Shown piece by piece: positions 13,777-25,660 of a stretch of 64,000 nucleotides of DNA (the first letter of the stretch is position 1; every line of letters begins with the position of its first letter). The stretch lies in assembly GCA_034509495.1 (NCBI GenBank), contig CM067507.1, positions 7,731,468 to 7,795,467 of the forward strand, in the 5' to 3' direction. The notes below the pieces were generated by a model. It made no database searches. It was not told the DNA's origin and was given only the letters and a program-made list of their open reading frames with translations. The translations under genes were made by a program, and so were the position numbers. Source of the stretch: Acestrorhynchus altus. Its lineage: Eukaryota > Chordata > Actinopteri > Characiformes > Acestrorhynchidae.

Positions 13777-16700
13777 ACATAAGCATGCAGTTACACACAA
13801 GCACACAAAGTTCTCAGCTGGAGTCTATTCAAACCAACTTCAAATGCAATTGCAGTCTTTCACAAAATGCAGTGCAGCACACAATGCATCAAAATCAATA
13901 ATGAAATCAATGTAAACAGAGAGTGTAGGGCCAATTATATACAGAGCCTTGTAAATGAAACCCCATGTGTGCTGGATAATGTTTCTGACGAGGAAAGTCA
14001 GGACTACTAGCAAAAATTATTTAAATTAATCCACTGGTCCAGTTCTAGATAGCAACACACTTCAGCTGACAGAAGTAAAGAAATGACACTTTCAGTCTGA
14101 AATCGAGAAAATCTGGGGGAAAAATCCAAATGATTAAAAACCTAATGGCAAGAAGAAAGCGAAAGACATGCCTTTAGCCAGTTTGGGTAAAAGATGAAAT
14201 CAAATCAGAGTGAACTTGCAAATGATTTCGCAACAGTGGAGCAACCTGTGGGAGTTTCGTCTTGTTTATGGTGAAATTTGTAATTTACTTACGTAGCCAA
14301 CATAGAAGCACTGTTAAGAGTTGCTTTTTAAACAGAGCAAGCAGCTTTCTGTTATTAAAATTTGCTTCATGTTCAGAGAGGCTTCTAGCTGCACCTGGAA
14401 ACAATTGGCATCTTGGACAGTTTGTTATGCTTGACATGACACTGTGTGGTGTTGGCTTCTACTGCTAGGCTTGCAGATTCACACTAGTGTTTCACACTAG
14501 AAAGCCCAACACACACTGCAGCTTTGAAGAATGAGAGTTTTCTTTTATGCCTCAAAAGAGGAAACACTTAAGAACTTATCAACCACATTTACCACATATT
14601 CTATTTGATATCCCATCCCATACACAGGACACTGTACCTGTGAGCCTCTCTAACCATAGATTCTAACTATAAAAAACAAGTGTGAAGTATAATTAAAACA
14701 AAATAATGGAATTCATTGTTTTGGATTACCAACCCTTTTTCCATTAATCTAAGGGATTTTATTTCATTTTCTTAAAATAAATTAACTTTAGAGTTAACTT
14801 AACTTAAATAAATTAACTTCTCCGTTTGATCAATAATAAAGGTTTATTGTCTTTGTTAACTTGCGTTTTGTAACCAAGTATTTTTATTCTAATATATCAC
14901 TCAGTGTTACTGCACTAAAGCACTGACACAGTGCACCTTAGCATGTGTGCTTTGAGAGCCTTAAAACCAGCTTCATTCAGTACAACAGACTTTATCCCAA
15001 AGTAGCTTTTCAGAAATGCAGGTCAGACCCCTAATGAGTACAATCACAAAGGTAGATAACATTCAATAAGGGCATGAAGATGAAACACAGAGGACTGACT
15101 GTACTAAATAGTGGAGTTGTGATATAAGTAGGACAAATTTACAAGTAAGATTCAGACCTACATTAAAAGCTGTTCCACTTTTGCATAACTTTATGTTTTG
15201 CATGTTCAGGTCATTAACTTTGACAGAAACATGAATATTACATACTCTAAAATACATCTCAACTTCTATACACACTGCACTTGAGCTGTAAATTCCCTCT
15301 TCTGACCAGAGAACAACTTAAATGTCCAGAGATCAACTTAAAAACACAAACAACATTATGACTTAAATATAAATTAATAATATGGAAATAAGTGCTGCAG
15401 CATTTCCACTGTTTTTGTGGAAAACTGATTTGAAAAATGAATTGAGATCGTTATGTGTAAATATGTGTAAATTACTGCTGCAATCTGTTTTTCTTGTTTT
15501 AAGGCTTGCCAGTGGTTGACATCTTGGGGTAAACCCTCAGAATTCCCTCTGGTACAGTTTTCTCTTGATCGCTGACTTTGACACAGATACAGATACCTCC
15601 AGAATGTGTTTATGATAATGTGCCAAATAGCTGGCCACATAAAATGAAATTGCTATGTCTCTAATGAATTTGATGAATCTGTCACATGTGAAATCCAGTG
15701 TAAGCCTTTATCTGTTTACATGAAAGGGAAATTATGCAGCAGCTCAATGACTTAAGGAAATGGCTGACATTGCCATCCAATATCTATAATACAGTAATAA
15801 TAATGATTAATATAATACAGTATTGTGCAAAAGTTACCTGAGGAAAGTATTTATATAATGTATCTTGGCTTTAAGCATGTATACATTTTTATTTAAAAGC
15901 ACTGTAGAACAGTAGTATAAATAAAATGCAAAGTGCAGACCACATGTAGTTTGTCTGAATGGATTTATTGGAGGTGTAATAGTGGAGAGATGGAGCTAGG
16001 GTGTAGTCCTTCTTGTAGTCCTTTCCAATTTCATAACTCTATTTAATGCAGTAAAAACAGTAAAAAGTTTTCTCTTGTAAATTCAGAATTGCTTAAAGGA
16101 GGAATGTAGCCTTTATTTCTATTGTTATAAATGCAGTAAAACAAAACAAAATACAGATATCCATCAAATCTAAATAATGGTCCATTTCACATATATTGAT
16201 TCAGCAGTTATCTACAAATACAGATTTCTTGTTAAAAAAGCTAATTTGAATATCATTTGTTTTCCTAATTCTCCCCAGCCCTCCCATGTTTAAATTCACC
16301 AATGGAACAGAGTTTAATTATTGAAAGACTAATTAGCGACTAAGATTATGTGTATTTATACTGAATCAGCATGGTGTGAACCTCACAGTTTGGTTCATGC
16401 AGATGTACAAAGTAAACATTGTGGACTAGGCATTCACATGGTGGACAAACACTGACAAATGTAATGTTGAATCCCACCTGGAAACCTTAAGCTGTCTCTC
16501 CTTTCTCCTCTCTCTGCCTCACTCTCACTACTGAATGTAGCATGAATGGCTCACAAAGGTTTTTTTGGTTTGGTTATCACTCATTGTTCTGTCCTGAAAT
16601 GGTATTTCAGTGATATTCTGCCCCTTTTCCAGCCTATTTGCACTCTTTAAATAATGGTGGATCAGATGAGGATGGTGTGTCAGTGCTGTTGGACAATTTA

Positions 16701-19700
16701 GGGTATGTTTGTGGAAACACAGGACAAAGATTTACACACTTACCTATAGGCTGTACGACTACCTCAGGCGGTCTATACAACACTAGGTGGAAAAAACATA
16801 ACTTGGGTGACTGTCTGTTCTGTTCTAACATTATTTTTTGTTTTTGTTTTTTGTATTTTTGCTTTTTTCCCAACGTGCCAAACTTCCCATGAACCAAATC
16901 ATGTGGTGAACTGAAAATTGTTTACTGTTACACCCCTACTAACCACTGACTGTTAATACAATGCTGCACTTACAGCTAGTATTATTAATTCTTGTGTTTG
17001 GCAATTGCCACTTTTTGCTCCTGGGCTACTCTTACAATTGGGAAGTGGAATTTGTGCTCTGAGCCACTGCTATAGGACACATGCGGTATATACACATTTC
17101 TAGTTGGCCTGAGAAATACAGAACCATAAAAAAGTTAAAGAAATGTGTGGACTGTGGCAGAAGAGTAAATTTATTGGATTTTACACAAATATATTGCTGT
17201 TAGCAGCATGTTGAGCCTGTAGTGGGAGACACTATTGTTCTTGTCAGTGGAGCATCATACAGTGGAGCATACATAATGGTGCTTTCATATTAGCATTTTT
17301 CTGAATTTTGAAATACAAGTAGTGTGCAAATGTGTCCTTTAAATACTGTTATGAGTTATGAGACATATTATGTCCATTATGACACATTATGGGTTCAGTA
17401 CCTGATTCCCGACGTGGCATAGTGTCCTTGTTGGTGGGTTTGGATGGGGTTTTTCCAGGTTGGTGTTCGGGTGTGGAGGATGGGGTGGAGGAGGGCGTGA
17501 TGGGTTTAGGCAGAGAGGAAAGTTGGGGTTTTGGGGGCACGGCTGGCTTGGTGATCTGCTTGGCAGCAAAGTCCAGATCCGGAATGGCCTTCATTAGCTC
17601 AGCCTGCGTCTCCTCCAAGAGACGATTAATGTCCTGGGCACTGAACTGGGTCAAACTCGCCCGCTTTTCTTCCCAGTCCCGCTCTGCTGCCTAGACACAC
17701 ATACACACACAGAGGTTAATATCTCAAGCTTTATATAATCCCCAGATAATGTGACTGGGTTCTGTATGTGTGTGGGGTAGTGTGACTCCAGTCAGTCAAT
17801 CAAACACAAACATGCACACAAAAGCTATTCAAATCTGCCTGCACTCAACTTAATATTAAATACAACAGTACATGTACGCATTCTCCCACGCTGGAACACA
17901 ACTAGGCAAACCTATAAAATAAACATTTTCAGAGTGAGAACGCACGCACACACAGACACACACACACACACTGCCAGCCTGTCTCTGGGTGTATAAGTGT
18001 ATAAGTGAAGAGTGAGTTACCAGCCGGACTTCCACTGACACTCCTTTGTCTGGCTCTCTGCGTGTGGGAAGATCTTCTAGGCCACGACCTTTTGCTGCAC
18101 CTGCTGAAGTGCTGTCCTGCTCTGGCACACTGCCGTCCACTGCCGCTGTGCTAGCCAGCCAGCTCCCCAGGGTTGTGGTCCCTGCTAAACTTGCAGGGCC
18201 ACCTAGAGTTGACCCCAGACTGGCACCCAGAGACAGGCTGGCAGTGGCACCTGGAATGAACAAATTAATCAATCATGCTAAAGTTAAAAGATAATGCTGA
18301 ACTTATACATGTAAGCTGTTTCATTGTTTACAGTGTGACTCTGCTATCACTACTATCGTAACCCAAGGATTTCCAACAATGGTCCGTGTAATGGACAGGG
18401 CAGATGGGGAAGGGAGTGAAGTAACAGCGCTTTCTCAACTGCAGGGTGTGTTATAGCAAAGAAAGCACCAAACTATGCAGGCATGGTGGTATAGGAAGAC
18501 CAGGGATGGGAACCCCTGCTCATGCATATGTGCATTAATTTAACACTAATCACTTTGGTAAGCCAGTCTGGATTCATATATTTGCTGAATGTCATATACA
18601 GCAATGAGCAAAAGTCAGAGACTTCATTCATTTAAACTTGAGTCAAAACAGCCCTTAAGTGCAAGATGTTCATTATTCCATTCATTGGTTCAAATTAAAC
18701 ATTCATATTACAAAAATGAGCTGATATGTTTCAAAACATTCAGAAACTGGAACACTTCAACCTTGATTTTAAAAAAACTAGTGCAGAAAAACTAATGCAG
18801 AAACTGTGAAATGTTTGCCAATTGTTGGCTTTAGCAAATCATCTGTAGTCCCACTTGGTTCTATTTTAAAGTCTTTAAAACTGATGTAAAATATGAGAGT
18901 AATGTAGTAATAAGGGAACCCTTAAAGGATGTCATTTGCATCACATGTGTCATGTGAGGTGGAATGAATTTATGTACTTAAGGTCCCAATTGCACCCAAA
19001 AAAGCAGTAAACATAAAAATAGAAACAAACAGTATATAAAGCTATAAGAAAGGAGACACAATATATAATATAAATAAGGTGCAGTAAACAGCAACATGAA
19101 CATAAGTTGTGAGCAGATCAGTATGAATATAACATCTTGTGAGTAAGAGAGTGAAAAAACAGCAGCATGGAAAAAGTGTCCTTGCAGTGGTTTGTCTAGT
19201 TAGAGTTTAAGAGTCTTACAGCTTCAGGGCAGAAGCTGTAAGTCTGTAAAAAATGTATTGTAAAAAAAGAGGTTCTGCAAATGGTTCTTGATCAACGCCA
19301 TAGAAAAAGCCATTTCTCATAAGAGAAGTGTGTGTATAAAGTGTAATTATTTTTTTGTCTACAATCATTTTCAGACTCTTTGGGTACTATGAGTAAAACA
19401 AGTGATCTGTCCAGCAAAACATATTTTATGTTGATAAATTAGACTTTTGCTCATCCAAGCCTAGCAAGTTCTCCCCCGAGTGGTTAAAAAAATCAATTCT
19501 GTGTCTGAATTGATGAGGAAATAGAGGATTTTCCCCCTATAGGCCACTATCACAGCTGAATTGTGTATTCAACATAGCATTGGGATACTGCCTCTAAAGT
19601 TTACTTCTTATGCTGCGTGTGATTAAGCTGACTTTTCTCAAGTTATTTGGTGAAATGTCTGAAGTTTTGACCTCTGAAAGGAAGAATTAATTTGGGAACA

Positions 19701-20257
19701 CTGAAGTACCACTGAAAATAAGTCTCCTGTACAGATTTAAAGTTATAATACAGGAAAGGACGGATGCACTAAACTTCTGATATTGGATTTCTTTCTGTAA
19801 AGTGACCCTTTAAATGTATATATTTAGTTTAGTATGAAATTATAATTTTTTACTTGAAAATATATCCATTGAATGGAATTTAAATAAACTGTGGTGCTCA
19901 CTGCTTTTGCACTGTACTGTATGTAAACACTTTACATCATTGCTCTGTATACATCCCCACTCACAGCCATTAAAGGGACAAGACCACTGCTGTCTGACTG
20001 ATACCTATGCTGGCAGTGTTCGTGAGGTTGGGACTAGTCCCCAAGTTGGCAGCGGTCACCAAGGAGGTGGAGAGACTGCTCGTGCCTGATAATGTTGACG
20101 TTAGGTCAGGCAGGCTGGTCAGAGACGGACTGGTCAAGATGTCCAAGTCACAGCTTTTCGAAAAGTCAACATCACTAGAGCTAGACACAGAGCTACTGAA
20201 GTCATCAGGAGTCTTCCACATGCCTTCTGACACCTGCCTGCACCACACACACACACA

Positions 20258-20325
<68 letters not shown>

Positions 20326-20374
20326 AGGCTGGATTTATTTGAAAGGTGTGTTTAGGTGTGGCTGGGAGGTGTTT

Positions 20375-20408
<34 letters not shown>

Positions 20409-20549
20409 CCCTCTCCTCAGCAATGCAGTGTGTCTGTTATGTTTGACAACGTTTCAGTAGTGCATCAATCTCAGGGCTCCTCTTTCAAAAATTTCTGCCT
20501 CCACCTCCACCTCAACACCACGCATCTTACTCTGCAGTGTCGGGAACTG

Positions 20550-20621
<72 letters not shown>

Positions 20622-20900
20622 GGGCAAAACCAGAAGAGAGGGAGAAAGTGCCATTCACCACTGTACTCAGAAGACCTGACTGTATTATTTCCTGTGTGCT
20701 GATTGGCTGTGTAAATTATTCAGCTTTCTGATTGGCTCCTGTATGGTTACTTACTCTTGAGGTCAGTCAGAGTCTCTCCCAGTCTCCTGAGCTCCTGACT
20801 CTTCTGTTCTACCTCTTGTTCAGTTATAAGGCGATGATTTAATCCGGCTCCAGTCTTCATTTCATCTACCGATTGCTCTAAATCGCTACAATCATGACAC

Positions 20901-20965
<65 letters not shown>

Positions 20966-21221
20966 AAAAGCATTGACAAGTATACACCAGTGTCCAAGAG
21001 TTGGATTCAGGTGTACAGAGGGTGTCGTGTTAACTCACTGCAATTGCTGTATAATCAGCTCCTCCTCATTAAGATCGCAGTCTCTTCCTCCACTAGGAGC
21101 GCTGCGGGAGAGGGTCCTCTTAGTCGTGATGCTTCAATCAAGCAAAGGCCCAGATCTGCCTCTGTCTGTCTCAGCAATGCATGTACTGAATCCTGATTCT
21201 GTAACTGCTCACACACACACA

Positions 21222-21277
<56 letters not shown>

Positions 21278-24200
21278 TAAATATTTCATTCCAGTGATCC
21301 TCTGTGTTAAAGCAACATTATGTGAGAAGTTGTATGTCTTGCTCCTGGGCTCCCCCTTCAGTTGGGAAAGCCTCAAGAACATGCTTTAGACATGCATTTC
21401 TGGACAAGATAGGAGATACAGAACCATCAATGAGAGTAAATGAAGCATTTACACTGATGGAGTAGAGTAATATTACAAGATTTTACAAACATATGACTGA
21501 TTTATGCAGCTTTGTGAGTGTGGTTCTGCAATGTTCTGAGCCCAGAGCAGGAATGAGAGAGATGCTGTCGTCCCTAGTTCAAGTCTGTGGAGTGTATTAT
21601 AAATTGGCATTGGTATTATAAACAAAAAACATCTATTATAAAGATATATTAGGGATACTTTATCATATAATATATAAATAAGTCCACAGGAAGGTAACTT
21701 TCACTATTTTAGAACATTACTATAAAGTGTTGATTGTATCCAGCCATTAGAAGTATTGTAATGTCAGATATTGATGTTGAATGATAAGCTCTGCAGCCCA
21801 AAATTTCCACCTCTCTGATCAACACATTGCATTGGGCAAAAATGGCCTCATGTGTTACTCCACAACTACTGTCTCCTCTATATGTTGAATGAGCTGTTCC
21901 AGTTTTTTTCACATGAACGTAGAAATGCAATTTCAATACAGTTGACTATACAGTGTAGTTTTCAATATCCGTTCTTAAATGCCTAAAATAATGCAGTCAG
22001 GAGGTTTGCTCAATTGTTATTACAACAACCTCACCTACCATTTGTCAGAATAAGACCCGGTTACTTGTCTATAGTTAATCAACATTCACAATCATCGTTT
22101 CTGCACATTGTCACTCTTCTGTCTTGTTCTGCTCCCCTATCAGTCTTTCCTGTCTTTGTTCTATTTTGTTTTAGTTTTTAGCACATGGCTCTGTTTTGTT
22201 TAAGGTCTTGTCTCTTCCCAGCTCGCCCTTTTTTCCAACTGTGTCTCATTTATATCCCTTCCCATTTGTCATCCAGTCCCAGCTGTTTCTTGTCTTGTCT
22301 GTGTATTTAAGGTCCTTTGCTTCAGTCTGTCCTTAAGAGTTTTTGAGTGAGTATTGATGTGATAATGTCAGCATATTCTACAACTCTACATCTGCTTCCT
22401 GATGTTTGCTCTAAACCATGCGAATATGTCTGTCATTCCTCTTCTGGACATATGTCTATGTTTACATGCCAGCATCTTTGAAACTATAAAAAATGAATTC
22501 AATCTGTAGTGTCCAAACTTATTTTCTTGGTACTGTAAGACATACACACCAGTGCTGGAATGTTCTCTCATGTTCTCGCGAGGAAATAGAATATTGTGAA
22601 AAAACTCTTTAATTCAAAAAGGTAAATATATATTTATATATATTCATCAAATATGTAAAAAGGCTTGTTTTTTGCATTGATTTTGATCAGTATGGCTTAT
22701 AGCTCATGAAAATCAAATTCTCAAAATATTGAAATATTTCACAAGACATATAACACATTTTTTGCTCTGATGGAGAATGAAATCAGTTTTTCTGTAGATG
22801 GAATTAATGATGAAGTGCTCTAAAATTTAATGGTAGACACTGCCTTTGGACTTGCCTTTGGACTTTGCACAGTGCACCAACACCAGTTCAGTGCCTTTTA
22901 ACACTCCTACCAGACTAGAAGTTTCAGACTAGAAGTTGAGTCTCCATGATTCTTGATTTCCAAAGAAAATGCAAAACGTTCTTTCATGTGAAATGAACAA
23001 TTCAGAGCACTGAGTAATAGTAATAGTAATAGTAATAGTAATAGTAGACCAGGTAAAATGCCTCTGTTTAAGGAGGGACTTGATATTTGGTGCTGCAGTT
23101 TCTGAAGACATCTATATGAGGTGGCTCTTGATGCACTGACCCCAGCCTCAGTCCACTCCTTGTGAAGTGCTCACAAATTATTGGATCAACTTTTCTCAAC
23201 AATCTTCTTAAGGCTCTGGTTATCCCTGTTGCTGGTGCAACTTTTCCCACCCTCTTCCAGTCTACTCTCCATGTACATTCTTTGAACAGCATCAATGACC
23301 TTCTCTGGTTTACCCTCTGTTTGCAGCGTGTCAAACGCATCCAAATATTTTATTGCCACTGTCACGTAAACCTGCACATATACACATATATACTCGTACC
23401 TGTAGTTTGCGCAATTGTGTCAGCTGCCTTCGGAGCTCAGCTGTGCTGTGCTGCAGTTCACTCAGATGAAGTTGCATTTGAGAGCGGGACATGGTGATCG
23501 GTTGGGACGATCCAGTGAGTGGCGGTGGCATCAAGGCTAGAGGGGCTGAAGGAGTCATGGCTGCAGAGAAAAATTGAGGTCAAGGGACTACAATGATGTG
23601 AAAAATCTTCAATGCTTTTCCCCATCTTTCTATGAATTCCAAGGCTATTCCATCAGGAGAATTACTACAGACTTCTTACGAAGGGCCATTCATTACATAT
23701 TACTGGAAGTTAATTGTGCCTTTTGGTATCAAATCCAGAAGCGAAATGACCTGACTTTACTATTGAAAAAGCAGCAGCAGAAAACTGACACTTTCAAGGA
23801 GAGGAATTTGGTAACACTTTCTTAAATGACTTCATGACACTTACAGAGGCATTTCATGATTCCTATTGATCAATATCATTTATAAAGGCTTATTGCAAAG
23901 CTGTTCTGTGATCTATTTTTGCTTTCTAAACTGTCATGGGTTATGTAGATATCACCTAGCCTTATAAACACAGTCTTTCTGTTCGTAAGTGTTGCCACAG
24001 TTGCACGAATATATTATTTTTCTGCAATAAAAAAAACATGCAGGCCTGTAGGCTGTTTAATTTGTCAGCCACTTTCTACTTCCTGCTGTTGATTAAATAC
24101 ACTGTTCAAAGGCCTGTACACACCTGCTCATCCACAGTTTCTTTTATCTGAAATCAAAGATATCAAAAGGGAGTCTCCAGCACCTTTGCTGCAGTAAATA

Positions 24201-24740
24201 GTTTACATTAGATTTCTTGATTTGATTGCATTCAGGAGGACTGGTGTCCTGTGAAGTTTAGTCATTTTGCTGCACAAACAACCCAATTTAATTTAAGAGT
24301 GTCAGCTTTAAAGGGTATGTGAAGGGAGGGAAATTACCAAACTGTGCTGAAATTGAATGGAAGAACCACAGGCTAGAGGATTGGCTATAGACGGGCAATA
24401 ATTAAGTTAAATGACAGTCTACCAATTTCCTGTGTTTTCATCTGAAAGGTATCACGTTTACTTTCTGAATGGCTCTTCATGAAAAGTATTACCAATTTTA
24501 CCTGATGTTATTTACATCTTCACAGTGACAAGCAGTGTACTTAATTAACTTAATTCAAATGTGTATATAATTTCCACATGGATTACACCTTTAAACAGTT
24601 ATGTTAATAAACCAAATTAAAGAGCAATTTCAGAAACAATTTACCCTGTTTCAGTACAATAACAAGCATGGATTCATTCATATTATTAAACTGATTTAAA
24701 CATTGATTAAAAGTGAATGAAATACAGAAATTAATTACAG

Positions 24741-24785
<45 letters not shown>

Positions 24786-25593
24786 GTAAATAAGTGTATT
24801 ATTTCCATTGAGTAAAACAATTTACTGATTTGTAATGTTCTTTGAAATGTTATTTTTTGATGGGTGACAACAAATTACTTTAATAGTAATTTTTAATATA
24901 TTAAATATTTTATATATATTAAAAATAAAATGTATGATTTATACACAAGATTTAATTGGGGGTCTGAAATCCAGAGGCTCACCTAGCATTTAGTTAAATA
25001 TCTCTAATACAATGTACTAGCAAAGGTTGCAAGTTAACAACTTTGTTTCTGTACTTTGCTACTTTGCTCTACTGCAGTAGATTTTTGACCTATCTGTACT
25101 TCTCATTTAATATTTTTACTTCTACTCCCTACATTTCACAAGAAAAAAATTGTACTTCAAAATGTGTACACTTTCGTTTTCATTTAAAGATTTAGTTGAA
25201 TTATTTTTAGCCAGGCAGTTTTTAATCAGACAGTTCTGCTTGTGAATCTGAATCTAAATCAAGCTTCAGTTTGGTTCCCTTTAACACACTTGGGTATCTC
25301 AAGATCATTAGGTTTGGTGCTGTGCAAAGTGTGTAGTCGTGTATCACGGTCAGATACACTGAGGAACTGAGTTTAACACTTTAACATATTAAAATTAAAC
25401 ACATCTGCTTTCCCAATCTAACTGACGGCTCTGACAGTTTCTTTGGATATACTGCATATTTATCACCAGTCTATTAAAAGCAGTAAATAACTCTCAATGG
25501 CTGGTCTGAACATTATACTGAAGAGGAGGGGTTGTTGATGTGTGGCATCATTTTATATTTTGCTTGTTTAAAATGACAATATAATTACACAAC

Positions 25594-25660
<67 letters not shown>

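Noticed and set aside
13511..13804. Long CVCVCV/THTHTH frames at CA/GT tracts, also near 20134-21389, 27013-27701, 34137-34679, 36532-36961 and 52631-53161
   Set aside because: These are translations of dinucleotide repeats and not genes.
20454..21270. Interpretation of the whole gene as a pseudogene because of stops at 21057 and 20456
   Set aside because: Thirteen of fifteen exons are intact with exact phases and canonical splice sites. The breaks are confined to two exons next to long repeats, so a sequencing or assembly error is more likely.
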